A stretch of 64,000 nt of DNA from Ilumatobacteraceae bacterium (lineage in GTDB: Bacteria; Actinomycetota; Acidimicrobiia; Acidimicrobiales; Ilumatobacteraceae), in contig JAWPMO010000001.1 in the NCBI GenBank assembly GCA_033344875.1, positions 1,637,595-1,701,594 of the forward strand, in the 5' to 3' direction. A program made the translations under genes and the position numbers. The notes under the pieces were generated by a model, which had not been told where the DNA came from, made no database searches, and saw only the letters and a list, made by a program, of their open reading frames with translations. This document shows, one piece after another, positions 24,272 through 36,761 of this stretch (position 1 is the stretch's first letter; each line of letters begins with the position of its first letter).

Positions 24272-24811
24272 ATGGCATCCCAGCAGGGCTCCCTGGAGGT
24301 CATCTCCGACGCCGACGACCGCCCGGCCGACGTCACGATCCAGATGCGCGGCCCCAACGTGGTCGTCCGCTCGTCGATGCACATCGATCGAGCCGCGACC
24401 GACAGCGTCGCCCATCTGGTGAACGCATCGGTCACCAGCGAGGTCGTCGTCGTCATCGATCCCGAACAGATCGAATGCAGCGATGCGTTCGCGTCGACGC
24501 CCGCCGCGGTCGCCGAGCTCCGCTGCTGCGAACGCCGCCGCTGCCGGGCCCGCGACGTCGAGACCGCCGGCGACGGGGTGCTGCGGGTCGCCGGTGAACA
24601 GTCGTGGTGGACGATCGACATCGCCACGGGGCGATTCCTCCGCAGCGACCAGCCGCTCGACGTGCACTTCATCGGCGACGATGCCTGGATCCCGCTGCAG
24701 GGCGTCTGGATCTCGGACGTCAAACTGTCGGTGATGACGGCCGACGGAGCCCTCATCACGGGCTACCGAGCCCGCACCGACGAACGGTGCACCCGCCGAC
24801 TGGCGAGCTGA
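24272..24811 (+). CDS. Hypothetical protein
   Basis: 179 aa, not recognised. The N-terminal half is Val/Ile-rich with alternating strands (DVTIQMRGPNVVVRSSMHID), then a Cys/Arg patch (ELRCCERRRCRARD), then a beta-rich end. No signal peptide or membrane helix. GGAGG lies six bases before the ATG at 24272, which decides the start over an in-frame ATG at 24245. It interrupts the usual prs-rplY neighbourhood. The cysteines might bind a metal or form disulfides. Confidence 0.65.
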   Translation: MASQQGSLEVISDADDRPADVTIQMRGPNVVVRSSMHIDRAATDSVAHLVNASVTSEVVVVIDPEQIECSDAFASTPAAVAELRCCERRRCRARDVETAGDGVLRVAGEQSWWTIDIATGRFLRSDQPLDVHFIGDDAWIPLQGVWISDVKLSVMTADGALITGYRARTDERCTRRLAS

Positions 24812-24857
24812 ACCGCGATTGCCCGGCGTTGCCGGTGTGGCCGCCGGAACCCTCCGG

Positions 24858-24904
24858 TAGCATGGCTCGCTGCTCGTATCACTGCTCATTGAGGCTGATC
24901 AACC
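24858..24904 (+). promoter_or_regulatory. Putative -10 (TAGCAT) for bL25/pth
   Basis: TAGCAT at 24858-24863 would give a leader of about 35 nt before ATG 24905. No convincing -35 is seen. Confidence 0.4.
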
Positions 24905-25576
24905 ATGTCTGAGACCGTTCTGACCGCAACTTCCGGCCGCTCCACCGGGAGCGCCAACGCTCGTCGCCAATTGGCGACCGATTCGATCCCCGCGGTCGTC
25001 TACGGCATGGGCATGGACCCGATCAGCATCTCGGTGCCCCGGCGTGACCTGCGCAAAGCGCTCTCGGGCAGCGCCGCGATGAACACGATCCTCGACCTCG
25101 ACGTCGACGGCACCGTCTACCCGGCGATCGTCAAGGACATGCAGCGCGACCCGGTCCGCCGCACGGTCCGCCACGTCGACTTCATCCAGATCGACCTGAG
25201 CGCCGAGATCACCGTCTCCGTGCCGGTCCATCTCACGGGTCACGCCAAGGCCGTCAGCGACGAGGGCGGCCTCGTCGACCTCAACCGCAACGAGCTCGAG
25301 ATCTCGACCACACCGCGGAACATCCCCGACGAGATCGTCGTCGACGTGACCGACATGGACATGGACACGACGATCACCATCGGCGACCTCGACCTGCCGG
25401 ACGGCGTCACCGCCACCGGCGAAGACGACTGGGCCGTCGTGACCGTCCTCACCATGCGCACTCCGGTGCTCGACGACGAAGACGCCGCGGCCGCCGAGGC
25501 TGCCGAGGACGCGGCCGCCGACGCCGAAGGTGGCGACGCCGCGGCCGATGCCGGCGGCGACGACGCCGCCGAGTGA
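24905..25576 (+). CDS. rplY: 50S ribosomal protein bL25/general stress protein Ctc
   Basis: 223 aa, the long Ctc/TL5 form. The N-terminal 5S rRNA-binding domain (about 1-95) includes NARRQLATDSIPAVVYG and VKDMQRDPVRRTVRHVDFIQ; the C-terminal beta domain (95-190) has VPVHLTGHAKAVSDEGGLVD and GDLDLPDGVTA. The tail of about 35 residues is Ala/Asp/Glu only, giving a strongly acidic end. It precedes pth by 23 bp, a conserved pair. Confidence 0.95.
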   Translation: MSETVLTATSGRSTGSANARRQLATDSIPAVVYGMGMDPISISVPRRDLRKALSGSAAMNTILDLDVDGTVYPAIVKDMQRDPVRRTVRHVDFIQIDLSAEITVSVPVHLTGHAKAVSDEGGLVDLNRNELEISTTPRNIPDEIVVDVTDMDMDTTITIGDLDLPDGVTATGEDDWAVVTVLTMRTPVLDDEDAAAAEAAEDAAADAEGGDAAADAGGDDAAE

Positions 25577-25599
25577 CGCCCCCTGGCGTCCGCTGACCC

Positions 25600-26220
25600 A
25601 TGGGCCTCTTCGACCGGCGTGCCGGAAAGGGCGCGCCGTTCGACTGGCTCGTGGTCGGACTCGGCAACCCGGGCCCCAAGTACGAGCGGACGCGCCACAA
25701 CGTCGGTGAGGAAGTCGTCCGACTGCTCGCCGAACGCCACGACGCCCCGCTCAAGGCCGGCCGCGACAACTCGCTGATCGGCGAGGCCCGTTTCACCGCC
25801 GATGGCGACACCGTCCGTGCAGCGCTGGCGTTCCCGCTGACCTTCATGAACGAGTCGGGCCGTGCCGTCTCGTCGCTGGTGCGCCGCTACCGGATCGAGT
25901 CGCCCGAGCAGATCATCGTCGTCCAGGACGAACTCGACCTCGAACCGGGTGTCGTCAAGCTCAAGAACGGTGGCGGGCTCGCCGGGCACAACGGCCTGCG
26001 CAGCATCGCGCAGCACCTCAGGTCACAGGACTTCCTCCGCGTCCGGATCGGCGTCGGCAAACCGCCGAACAAGGAACGCGGCGCCGGACACGTGCTCAAC
26101 AAGGTCCCCCGGCGGGAGCGCGAGGTGCTCGACGTCGCCGTCCAGATCGCCGCCGATGCCGTCGAACTGATCATCGCGGATGGCATCGATGCCGCGATGC
26201 AAGACATCCATGGCCGGTGA
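25600..26220 (+). CDS. pth: Peptidyl-tRNA hydrolase
   Basis: 206 aa. WLVVGLGNPGPKYERTRHNVGEEVV carries the catalytic His; FMNESGRAV and NGGGLAGHNGLRSI bind the tRNA/peptide ester. About 15 extra N-terminal residues (MGLFDRRAGKGAPFD) precede the usual start. It recycles peptidyl-tRNA released by stalled ribosomes. The 3' end overlaps the mfd start by 11 bases. Confidence 0.96.
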   Translation: MGLFDRRAGKGAPFDWLVVGLGNPGPKYERTRHNVGEEVVRLLAERHDAPLKAGRDNSLIGEARFTADGDTVRAALAFPLTFMNESGRAVSSLVRRYRIESPEQIIVVQDELDLEPGVVKLKNGGGLAGHNGLRSIAQHLRSQDFLRVRIGVGKPPNKERGAGHVLNKVPRREREVLDVAVQIAADAVELIIADGIDAAMQDIHGR

Positions 26221-29200
26221 GCTTGCGGCACTCCCGCCGCTCCTTCGTGACGAATCCGGACTGACTCGGGCGCTGTCGGACCCCCAGGCGCGCCTGGCGA
26301 TCGTCGAGGTGGCGCGTCCGATCTCGATCGCCGCGCTCGCTCACCTGTCCGACCGCCGACCGCTCGTGGTCGCCTGCCCGACCGGGGCCATGGCCGGACA
26401 GCTGTACGACGACCTGTGCCAGTACGTCGGCGACGACGCGGTCGCTCACTTCCCGGCGTGGGAGACGCTGCCGTTCGAGCGGGTGAGCCCCGCCGTCGAG
26501 ACGATGGGCGCCCGTCTCGAGGTGCTGTGGCGACTCCGCAGCAGCGACCGCCGACCGAAGATCATCGTGGCGGGGGTTCGGGCACTGCTGCAGAAGCTCG
26601 GACCGGGCGCCACCGACGTCGAGCCGATCGCCGTCCGACAGAACGCCATCATCGATCCCGATCAGCTCGGGGCCCAGCTCGTGGAGTTCGGCTACCGCCG
26701 TGAAGAACTCGTCGAGCACCGTGGCGAGTTCGCCCGACGCGGCGCCATCGTCGACGTCTATCCGTCGACCGCCGACGCGCCGATCCGCATCGACCTGTGG
26801 GGCGACGAGGTCGACCGTCTCACCACGTTCGGCGTCAACGACCAGCGCTCGATCGCCGACCTCGACGAGGCGCTGATCTTCCCCGCCCGCGAGCTGATGC
26901 CGTCCGACGACGTGCGCGAGCGGGCTGCCTCGCTCGTCGGCACCGAGCCGTGGGGTCGCGAACAGTGGGAGCGGCTCGCCGAGGGGACGCACTTCGAGGG
27001 CATGGAGTCGTGGGTGCCGTGGCTCGTCGACGAGCACGTGCTGCTGACCGACGTCCTGCCGTCGGAGGCCAAGACGATCCTGATCGAACCGCGCCGCATG
27101 CGCGACCGGGCCGCCGATCTCCTCGCCGAGGAAGACGACCTCGCGAAGGCGCTCGCCTCCACGTGGGCCCGCGATCCCGACAAGGAGTTCCCGCGGCTGC
27201 ACGCCGACCCCGATCAGCTGCTCGCCGGTGGCGACGCCGGATTCTGGACGATCGACTCCACCCCCGAGTCACCCGACACCCCGCTCGTCGAGGCATCCGG
27301 CTGGGGCCCGATCGGTGGCGACGGCTCGGGGCTCACCGACCGGCTCCGGCAGATGCTCGCGGACGGGTTCGCCATCTCGGTCGCGGCCGACGGCACCGGC
27401 TCGGCCGAACGACTTCGCCAGATCCTGCTCGACCAGGACCTCGAGTTCGTCGTCGCCGGGGACGACACCGACGTGAGTCGGCCCGGCGGCTACATCGTGG
27501 TCGCTCCGCTCCATCGCGGCTGCACCCTGCCAAACGCCAAACTCGCCGTCATCGCCGAGTCCGATCTGACCGGTCGACGCAGGGCTCACCGCAAGGCCCG
27601 GACCCGCAAACGTGAGGGCACGGCCACCTTCGAAGACCTCAAGGCGGGCAACTACGTCGTGCACCACCAGCACGGGGTCGGCAAGTACGAGGGCATGGTC
27701 AAGCGCACGATCGGCGGCGTCGAGCGCGACTACCTGCTCGTCGCCTACAAGGGCGGCGACAAGCTGTACGTGCCGTCCGATCAGATCGACACCCTCCGGC
27801 AGTACGTCGGCGGCGAGGCGCCCGCGCTGCACCGCCTCGGCGGCAGCGACTTCGCCAAGGCCAAGGGCAAGGTCCGTTCGGCCGTGCGCGAGATCGCCCA
27901 GGAGCTCGTCGTGCTCTACCAGAAGCGGGTCAACGCCGAAGGGCACGCCTTCGGTCAGGACACCCCCTGGCAGCAGGAGATGGAAGACGCGTTCCCGTTC
28001 GTCGAGACGCCCGACCAGCGCACCGCGATCGACGAACTCAAGAGCGACATGGAGCGCCCGTTCCCGATGGACCGCCTCGTCTGCGGCGACGTCGGCTTCG
28101 GCAAGACCGAGATCGCGATCCGGGCGGCGTTCAAGGCGATCCAGGACGGCAAGCAGGTCGCCGTGCTGGCCCCGACCACGCTGCTCGCGAACCAGCACGG
28201 CAACACGTTCGCCGACCGCTTCGCCGGCTATCCGATCCGGGTCGAGGTGCTGTCACGCTTCTTGACCGCCGGTCAGGCCAAACAGGTCATGCAGGACCTC
28301 CGGGCCGGCGAGGTCGACTGCATCATCGGCACGCACCGCCTGCTCGCCGCCGACGTCACCTTCAAGGACCTCGGGCTCCTGATCGTCGACGAGGAACAGC
28401 GCTTCGGCGTGCAGCACAAAGAGCAGATGAAGAAGCTCAAGACCAACGTCGATGTGCTGACGCTCTCCGCCACCCCGATCCCGCGCACGTTGGAGATGAG
28501 CCTGGTCGGCATCCGTGACCTGTCGCTGCTCCAGACCCCGCCGGCCGACCGCCAGCCGATCCTCACCTACGTCGGCGAGTACGACGAGCGGGTCGCGATC
28601 GAGGCGATCCGGCGCGAACTGCTCCGCGAGGGCCAGGTCTTCTGGGTCCACAACCGGGTCCAGTCGATCGACACGGCGGCGGCCCGCCTGCGTCAGCTGG
28701 TCCCCGAGGCCCGCATCGCGGTGGCACACGGTCGCATGGACGAAGGCACACTCGAACAGGTCGTCGTCGACTTCTGGGAGGGCCGCTACGACGTCCTCGT
28801 CTGCACGACGATCATCGAGTCGGGGATCGACATGCCGACGGTGAACACGCTCGTGGTCGAGCGCGCCGACCTGCTCGGGCTCGGTCAGATGCACCAGCTG
28901 CGCGGTCGCGTCGGCCGCAGTGGATCACGGGCGTACGCCTACCTGTTCCATCCGCAGGACAAGGTGCTGACCGAGGAGGCGTACGAGCGCCTCAAGACGA
29001 TCGGCGAGGCGACCGAACTCGGCTCCGGGTTCAAGATCGCGATGCGCGACCTCGAGATCCGGGGCGCCGGCAACCTGCTCGGACAGGCCCAGTCCGGTCA
29101 CATCGCCGCCGTCGGCTACGACCTGTACTGCCAGATGGTCACCGAGGCGGTGGCCGAGATGAAGGGGGAGCCGGTCAAGCAGCCTGCCGAGATCAAACTC

Positions 29201-29614
29201 GACGTGCCGTCCGACGCGTTCCTGCCCGCCGAATACGTCGCCAAGGAGGAGCTGCGGCTCGAGGCGTACCGGCGGCTCGCCGGCGTGACCACGCACGCCG
29301 AGGTCGACGACATCCGAGCCGAGTGGGAGGACCGCTACGGCCCGCTCCCCGACCCGGCCGAAGCCTTGCTGATGGTCGGTCGCATGCGCGCCGAGTGTCA
29401 CCGTCTGGGCATCACCGACCTCCAGATCACCAGCACCGACGCTCGGCTGGGACCGATCGAGTTGAAGCTGTCGTCGGCGACCCGCCTCAAGCGTCTGTCG
29501 AAGGGCGCGATCTACAAGGAGGATCTGCGACAACTGGTCGTCCCGATCCCGCACCGGCAGGACCCGGCCACCTATCTCGTCGGTTTCCTGCAGGAGCTGA
29601 TCCCCGTCGCCTGA
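26210..29614 (+). CDS. mfd: Transcription-repair coupling factor
   Basis: 1134 aa. UvrB-like N-terminal module (about 1-340), the RNA-polymerase interaction domain around [20 protein letters not shown], then the RecG-like translocase: Walker [21 protein letters not shown] box in [11 protein letters not shown], motif [34 protein letters not shown] in motif VI. The C-terminal TRCF domain (about 985-1100) is present. It removes stalled RNA polymerase and recruits UvrA. Start at 26210 inside the end of pth; an in-frame ATG at 26180 is less likely. Confidence 0.97.
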   Translation: MAGELAALPPLLRDESGLTRALSDPQARLAIVEVARPISIAALAHLSDRRPLVVACPTGAMAGQLYDDLCQYVGDDAVAHFPAWETLPFERVSPAVETMGARLEVLWRLRSSDRRPKIIVAGVRALLQKLGPGATDVEPIAVRQNAIIDPDQLGAQLVEFGYRREELVEHRGEFARRGAIVDVYPSTADAPIRIDLWGDEVDRLTTFGVNDQRSIADLDEALIFPARELMPSDDVRERAASLVGTEPWGREQWERLAEGTHFEGMESWVPWLVDEHVLLTDVLPSEAKTILIEPRRMRDRAADLLAEEDDLAKALASTWARDPDKEFPRLHADPDQLLAGGDAGFWTIDSTPESPDTPLVEASGWGPIGGDGSGLTDRLRQMLADGFAISVAADGTGSAERLRQILLDQDLEFVVAGDDTDVSRPGGYIVVAPLHRGCTLPNAKLAVIAESDLTGRRRAHRKARTRKREGTATFEDLKAGNYVVHHQHGVGKYEGMVKRTIGGVERDYLLVAYKGGDKLYVPSDQIDTLRQYVGGEAPALHRLGGSDFAKAKGKVRSAVREIAQELVVLYQKRVNAEGHAFGQDTPWQQEMEDAFPFVETPDQRTAIDELKSDMERPFPMDRLVCGDVGFGKTEIAIRAAFKAIQDGKQVAVLAPTTLLANQHGNTFADRFAGYPIRVEVLSRFLTAGQAKQVMQDLRAGEVDCIIGTHRLLAADVTFKDLGLLIVDEEQRFGVQHKEQMKKLKTNVDVLTLSATPIPRTLEMSLVGIRDLSLLQTPPADRQPILTYVGEYDERVAIEAIRRELLREGQVFWVHNRVQSIDTAAARLRQLVPEARIAVAHGRMDEGTLEQVVVDFWEGRYDVLVCTTIIESGIDMPTVNTLVVERADLLGLGQMHQLRGRVGRSGSRAYAYLFHPQDKVLTEEAYERLKTIGEATELGSGFKIAMRDLEIRGAGNLLGQAQSGHIAAVGYDLYCQMVTEAVAEMKGEPVKQPAEIKLDVPSDAFLPAEYVAKEELRLEAYRRLAGVTTHAEVDDIRAEWEDRYGPLPDPAEALLMVGRMRAECHRLGITDLQITSTDARLGPIELKLSSATRLKRLSKGAIYKEDLRQLVVPIPHRQDPATYLVGFLQELIPVA

Positions 29615-29625
29615 CGGTCGGCCGA

Positions 29626-29638
29626 TAGGTTGTCCGCC
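29626..29638 (+). promoter_or_regulatory. Leaderless -10 box (TAGGTT) for the parvulin lipoprotein gene
   Basis: TAGGTT at 29626-29631 with 7 bases to GTG 29639; it supports that start over a TTG at 29630. Confidence 0.5.
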
Positions 29639-30466
29639 GTGAAGCGCTCGTTCCCCGCCCTGATCGCCGCGGCCGCCATCGCCCTGAGCGGTTGCGCCAC
29701 GTTCACCGACGCCGACGTCGCCGCTCGGGTCGGCGACGACGAGATCACGGTCGATCAACTGTCGTCGATCGCCCGCGAGCAACTCGGTGACGACGACGCC
29801 GGCCGCTCCGACATGCAGACCATCGTCGGCATCCTCAACAACTGGGTACTCGACCGGGTACTGCGCGCCGACCTCGCCGCCGCCGGCATGCCGCTCGACG
29901 AGGTCGAGGGTGAACTCTCCGATGCCGTCCTCGGCGAATCGATCGACGCCTCGTTCGGGACCTGGCAGCAGTCGCCACCCACCGCGATTCCCGACGACGA
30001 GCTGCGTGACTGGTACGAGCGCGGCCCGACCGAATCGAACCTGACGTGCACGGCGCACATCCTCGTCGACGACGAGTCCACCGCCGACGAGGTGCTCGAA
30101 CGCCTCGATGACGGCGACGCCTTCGGCGAGCTCGCAGCCGAGTACTCCACCGACACCTCCGCCGAGAACGGCGGAGCACTGCCCTGTTCGACCACGACCG
30201 ACTTCGCAGAGCGGTACATCCCCGAGTACGTCGAGGCGGCGCTCGATGCCGACATCGGCGATCCGGTCGGCCCGGTCGAGTCGCAGTTCGGCTACCACGT
30301 CATCCTCGTGCGCCCGTACGACGACGTCGCGGCCGACGAACTGCTCGGTGTCATCTCGTCGTCGCCGCAGGTCCGGTTCGAGGTCGCCGCCGACGAACTC
30401 GACGTGTACGTCAACCCTCGGTACGGCGAGTTCGACCCGGCAAGCGGCGTCACGCCGCTCGGCTGA
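29639..30466 (+). CDS. Parvulin-type peptidyl-prolyl isomerase lipoprotein
   Basis: 275 aa. Lipoprotein signal MKRSFPALIAAAAIALSGC with the lipid-bearing Cys at 19. A SurA-like N-terminal helical part follows (about 30-130), then a parvulin domain (about 135-235: TAHILVDDESTADEVLERL, FGELAAEYSTDTSAENGG, GPVESQFGYHVILVRPYDD). It assists folding of exported proteins at the outer face of the membrane. The mfd-parvulin-mazG order is common in actinobacteria. Confidence 0.9.
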   Translation: MKRSFPALIAAAAIALSGCATFTDADVAARVGDDEITVDQLSSIAREQLGDDDAGRSDMQTIVGILNNWVLDRVLRADLAAAGMPLDEVEGELSDAVLGESIDASFGTWQQSPPTAIPDDELRDWYERGPTESNLTCTAHILVDDESTADEVLERLDDGDAFGELAAEYSTDTSAENGGALPCSTTTDFAERYIPEYVEAALDADIGDPVGPVESQFGYHVILVRPYDDVAADELLGVISSSPQVRFEVAADELDVYVNPRYGEFDPASGVTPLG

Positions 30467-30487
30467 CCCGATCGTGATCCCGACGTC

Positions 30488-31951
30488 GTGACCAGGCCAC
30501 GCATCGTCGTCGCCGGACTCGGCCCGGGCGGCGTCGAACACGTCACCGCCGAGACCATCGCGGCCATCGAACGGATCCCGCACCGGTACCTCCGCACCGC
30601 GATCCATCCCTCGGCCGGGCTCGTCGGTGAGAGCGAGTCGTTCGACGAGCTCTACGAGTCGGCCGACCGATTCGAGGACGTGTACGCCGAGATCGTCGAA
30701 CGCCTCGTGCGCGCGGCGTCCGAGCACGGTGAGATCCTCTATCTCGTCCCCGGCTCCCCGCTGGTGCTCGAACGGTCGGTGCGCACGCTCCGCGACGACG
30801 ATCGCGTCGAGTCGACCATCCTGCCGGCAATGTCATTCCTCGACGTCGTGTGGGCCCGTCTCCGGATCGACCCGGTCGAGGCGGGGGTCCGTCTGATCGA
30901 CGGCCACGAGTTCGCGACGGCCGCCGCCGGGCTCACCGGCCCGTTGCTCGTCGCCCACACGCACGCCAACTGGGTGCTGTCCGACATCAAGCTCGCGCTC
31001 GACGACCCCGACGGCGCGCTCGACGACACCCCTGTCGTCCTCCTCCAGGCGCTCGGCACACCGGACGAGCAGATCGTCGAGACCACCTGGGCCGCGATGG
31101 ACCACACGATCGACGCGGACCACCTGACCTCGCTGTACGTGCCAGAACTGGGCGTCGGCGTCGGCGCCGGGTACGTACGCTTCCACCAACTCGCCCGCAC
31201 GCTGCGCGAGCAGTGCCCGTGGGACATCGAGCAGACGCACCGGAGCTTGGTGCCGTACCTGATCGAGGAGTCGTACGAGGTCGTCGACGCGATCCAGGCA
31301 CTCGGCGACGACCCCTCGTCCGACGACCTGCTGATCGAAGAACTCGGCGACCTGCTGTACCAGATCGAGTTCCACGCCACGATCGCCGAGCAGGAGGGCA
31401 GGTTCACGATCGCCGACGTGACCCAGGGCATCCACGACAAGCTCGTCCGCCGCCACCCCCACGTGTTCGGCGACGAGCACGGTGTCACCGCCGACGTCGA
31501 CGGAACCGAGCAGGTGCTCGCCAACTGGGAGGACATCAAGCGGGCCGAGAAGGGTCGCACGTCGGTGTTCGACGGTGTCCCCAACTCGCTGCCGTCACTG
31601 GCCTACGCCCACAAGGTGCAGAAGAAGGCGGCCAAGGTCGGCTTCGACTGGCCCGACGTGGCCGGCGCCCTCCCGAAGATCGCCGAGGAGGCTGCCGAAC
31701 TCACGATCGCAGCCGACGACGGTGACACCGCGGCGACCGCCGACGAGCTGGGCGACCTGCTGTTCGCCGTGGTCAACGTCGCGCGACACCTCCGCGTCGA
31801 CCCCGAGTCGGCCTTGCGGGCAGCGGCCAACAAGTTCCGTCGCCGCTTCGAGGCGCTCGAGCAGATCGCCACGGCACGCGGCATCGTGGTCCACACCGCC
31901 GGACTCGACGCGCTCGACTCGCTGTGGGACGAGGTCAAGCGGGGCGAGTGA
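30488..31951 (+). CDS. mazG: MazG nucleoside triphosphate pyrophosphohydrolase with N-terminal tetrapyrrole-methylase-like domain (YabN type)
   Basis: 487 aa. Residues 1-215 resemble the SAM-dependent tetrapyrrole methylase fold (VVAGLGPGGVEHVTAETIAAI, ILYLVPGSPLVLERSV). Residues 230-487 hold two MazG units: CPWDIEQTHRSLVPYLIEESYEVVDAI with LIEELGDLLYQIEFHA, and VGFDWPDVAGALPKIAEEAAEL with ADELGDLLFAVVNVARHL. The same fusion exists as YabN in Bacillus. It hydrolyses NTPs to NMP and PPi, cleaning the nucleotide pool. GTG start. Confidence 0.95.
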   Translation: MTRPRIVVAGLGPGGVEHVTAETIAAIERIPHRYLRTAIHPSAGLVGESESFDELYESADRFEDVYAEIVERLVRAASEHGEILYLVPGSPLVLERSVRTLRDDDRVESTILPAMSFLDVVWARLRIDPVEAGVRLIDGHEFATAAAGLTGPLLVAHTHANWVLSDIKLALDDPDGALDDTPVVLLQALGTPDEQIVETTWAAMDHTIDADHLTSLYVPELGVGVGAGYVRFHQLARTLREQCPWDIEQTHRSLVPYLIEESYEVVDAIQALGDDPSSDDLLIEELGDLLYQIEFHATIAEQEGRFTIADVTQGIHDKLVRRHPHVFGDEHGVTADVDGTEQVLANWEDIKRAEKGRTSVFDGVPNSLPSLAYAHKVQKKAAKVGFDWPDVAGALPKIAEEAAELTIAADDGDTAATADELGDLLFAVVNVARHLRVDPESALRAAANKFRRRFEALEQIATARGIVVHTAGLDALDSLWDEVKRGE

Positions 31952-31954
31952 GCT

Positions 31955-32878
31955 TCAGCCGCGGGCCGAGCCACGCTCGGCCTGGGCGAGCAACGACTCG
32001 CCGAACCGATTGCGCAACTCGTACCGGTGCGCCGTAGCGGTCTCGATCGACCGGGCGGCCTCGTTGACCGAGAGTGCACCGAGCACCTGGAGCAGCCCAC
32101 CGATGATCAGATAGGCGCCGAGGCGACCCCACTCGTCGGGCGGGCTCGTCTGGTCGATCGTCGAAAGACCACCGAGGAACTGCAGCTGTGCGAGGTAGCC
32201 GGCGGCGACGAGATAGGTCGCACGCAGCGGCCGATTGCGGGACTCCGCGGCTTGGGCGACGCGGAGCAGCGCGAGCAGCGGGACAGCGAGGAAGACGCAC
32301 TGGAGCACGTACCCGGAGACCTGACCGACCCAGTCGTCGGCGCCACCGACGAGTTCGCGCCCCACGAACCAGGCGCCGATCACACCGATCGGCAGGCTCA
32401 GCGCGGCGACGATCGGGTTGCGTCGTACGCCGGTCGCTCGCCGCGCGTTGATCGCGGCGACGGCGATCCATGCCGTGGCCACGGGGATGACGGCGAACGC
32501 CAACCATCGCTCGACGACGCGAAGTCCGTCGAACAGGTTCCACGTGCGTTCGAGTTGGTCGGTGAGGACGCCGGAGTCGCGATCCTGCTGCCAGAGGAGC
32601 AGCACGAGGATCGCACCACCGATGGTGAGGATCCAGAGCCCGGTCATCATGACCGCCATCGCGATCCGCAGCGTGCTCGCCGCCGCGAACGGCTCTTCGG
32701 CCGACGACAACTCGCCATGGGTTCGGGACTTCACACGGTCGAAGACACCACGTTTCGCCGCGGGGGCCTCGACGACCTCGCTCCCGGGAGCCGGGGTGAT
32801 CGTCGTGCGGGTGATCGTGGCACGCGCCTCGTCGAGTCGCTGCGTCGAGCCGACGCGCGGATCGTCCTCACGGGTCAT
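31955..32878 (-). CDS. Multi-pass membrane protein, unknown function
   Basis: 307 aa. About 75 soluble, Thr-rich N-terminal residues (DEARATITRTTITPAPGSE) are followed by about six hydrophobic segments: AMAVMMTGLWILTIGGAILV, a second around WLAFAVIPVATAWIAVAAI, then pairs near NPIVAALSLPIGVIGAW, YVLQCVFLAVPLLALL, YLVAAGYLAQLQFLGGL and AYLIIGGLLQVLGAL. No transporter or enzyme motif was recognised. The start at 32878 has GGAG six bases upstream; a GTG at 32896 is also possible. It faces mazG convergently with 3 bp between. Confidence 0.75.
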   Translation of the reverse strand: MTREDDPRVGSTQRLDEARATITRTTITPAPGSEVVEAPAAKRGVFDRVKSRTHGELSSAEEPFAAASTLRIAMAVMMTGLWILTIGGAILVLLLWQQDRDSGVLTDQLERTWNLFDGLRVVERWLAFAVIPVATAWIAVAAINARRATGVRRNPIVAALSLPIGVIGAWFVGRELVGGADDWVGQVSGYVLQCVFLAVPLLALLRVAQAAESRNRPLRATYLVAAGYLAQLQFLGGLSTIDQTSPPDEWGRLGAYLIIGGLLQVLGALSVNEAARSIETATAHRYELRNRFGESLLAQAERGSARG

Positions 32879-32993
32879 GACCGACTCCACTCCCACACCT
32901 CACCATCGTCGCGCAATGTCCACGGCTTGAGCGGTTTCTTCCCCGGCCTCGTGATCGCTCGGAATCGGCGGGGCGAGCTGCGATGATGGAACC

Positions 32994-35559
<2,566 letters not shown>

Positions 35560-35604
35560 TCCAGCGGCGACGCGCGATGACCCCGCTCCACCGTGTCCAC
35601 CTGA

Positions 35605-35616
35605 CAGACTGATCGC
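35605..35616 (+). promoter_or_regulatory. Leaderless -10 box (CAGACT) for the FtsB-like gene
   Basis: CAGACT at 35605-35610 and a 6-base gap to GTG 35617; no ribosome binding site. Confidence 0.4.
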
Positions 35617-36117
35617 GTGAGCGGCAAGAGCACTTCCACGATCGCGCGCCCCGACAGCCGTCGGCGGGCATCCGACCGTGGCCGGTCCCGGCTCGGCGAC
35701 ATCACGCGTCCGATCCACATCGATCGGCGGATCACCAAGCAGCGCCGCAGCACGGCGCTCCTCGCGCTGGTCGCCCTCGCGATCGCCGGGGCGCTCGCCG
35801 CCGCCCTCTTCGTGCTGCCCGTCCAGACCTACTTCGGTCAGAACGACCGCCTCGATCAGCGGCGCGATCAGTTGGCGCAGCTCGAACAGGTCAACGACGA
35901 TCTCCGATCGGAGGTCGATCGTCTCCGCACCGACGACGGCGTCCGCGAAGCCGCGCGGGTCGAACTCGGCATGGTCGAGGCCGGCGAGCGGCGCCAGTCG
36001 GTCCTCGCGCTCCCCGACGTGCCGACCGAACTCCCCGACGGCTGGCCGTACTCGCTGGTCTCGGGCATCGCGGAGATGCGACGTCAACCCCCGCCGCCCG
36101 CGGCGGCGCAGCCTTGA
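35617..36117 (+). CDS. Septum formation initiator (FtsB/DivIC) family protein
   Basis: 166 aa. Basic cytoplasmic N-terminus (about 45 aa), one membrane helix (about 48-68, LLALVALAIAGALAAALFVL), then a coiled coil (DRLDQRRDQLAQLEQVNDDLRSEVDRL) and the DivIC-type REAARVELGMVEAGE segment, ending in a Pro/Ala tail. It bridges divisome proteins FtsQ and FtsL at the septum. Directly downstream of eno, the conserved position. GTG start. Confidence 0.9.
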   Translation: MSGKSTSTIARPDSRRRASDRGRSRLGDITRPIHIDRRITKQRRSTALLALVALAIAGALAAALFVLPVQTYFGQNDRLDQRRDQLAQLEQVNDDLRSEVDRLRTDDGVREAARVELGMVEAGERRQSVLALPDVPTELPDGWPYSLVSGIAEMRRQPPPPAAAQP

Positions 36118-36701
36118 CGTCGGCGATGCCGGCTCGACGTCGGGGTGAATGGCTCCACCGGGGCGAGCAGGCGATCTACGAGAGCGAGTGGGTCAACCTG
36201 CACATCGCCGACGTCCTGATGCCCGACGGCACGCAGGTCGATCACCACCTGGTCAGGATGCACCGACCGGCGGTCGGCACGATCATCACCGCGGAGGCCG
36301 GCGTCCTGCTCCTGCACCGACACCGGTTCATCACCGACACCTGGGGTTGGGAGGTGCCCGCCGGCGGCGTCGACGCCGGGGAGTCGGCCGAACAGGCGGC
36401 CATCCGCGAGGCCCACGAGGAGAGCGGCTGGGAACCGGTCACCGTGCGGCGCTTGTGCTCGTTCTACCCGGCCAACGGCCTCCTCGATCAGGCATTCGTC
36501 ATCTACGTGAGCGACGACGCGGTGCACCGCGGGCCGCCGGTCGACGTCAACGAGGCCGAACGGGTCGAGTGGGTGTCGGTCGGCGACGTGCGAGAACTCC
36601 TGCTCGGCGGCAAGATCAGCGACGGCCTGTCGTTCGCTGCGATCTCGTACTGGCTCGCCTCCGGCGCCGCCGACGGCACCGACGGTTCACGACCGTCCTG
36701 A
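36114..36701 (+). CDS. NUDIX hydrolase
   Basis: 195 aa, ADP-ribose-pyrophosphatase-like. The Nudix box is GGVDAGESAEQAAIREAHEE followed by SGW (G-x5-E-x7-REAxEExGx). The preceding WGWEVPAGG and following SFYPANGLLDQAFVIYVSDD match the ADPRase/Nudix group that hydrolyses nucleoside diphosphate sugars. It may start at TTG 36114 (4-base overlap with the FtsB-like gene) or at ATG 36126. Confidence 0.88.
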   Translation: MTSAMPARRRGEWLHRGEQAIYESEWVNLHIADVLMPDGTQVDHHLVRMHRPAVGTIITAEAGVLLLHRHRFITDTWGWEVPAGGVDAGESAEQAAIREAHEESGWEPVTVRRLCSFYPANGLLDQAFVIYVSDDAVHRGPPVDVNEAERVEWVSVGDVRELLLGGKISDGLSFAAISYWLASGAADGTDGSRPS

Positions 36702-36748
36702 GCGCTCGGCGAGGCTCGACGCCTCAGGCCGCGACGGGCACGGGCTAC

Positions 36749-36761
36749 TACGGTGGCAGCG
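36749..36761 (+). promoter_or_regulatory. Leaderless -10 box (TACGGT) for the K+ channel gene
   Basis: TACGGT at 36749-36754 and seven bases to GTG 36762; it decides the start over GTG 36753, which would overlap the box itself. Confidence 0.5.

Noticed and set aside
28925-30727. 600-aa minus-strand open frame opposite mfd, the parvulin gene and mazG
   Set aside because: It is an antisense reading of conserved genes with Val/Asp/Gly/Arg-rich shadow composition; no domain was seen.
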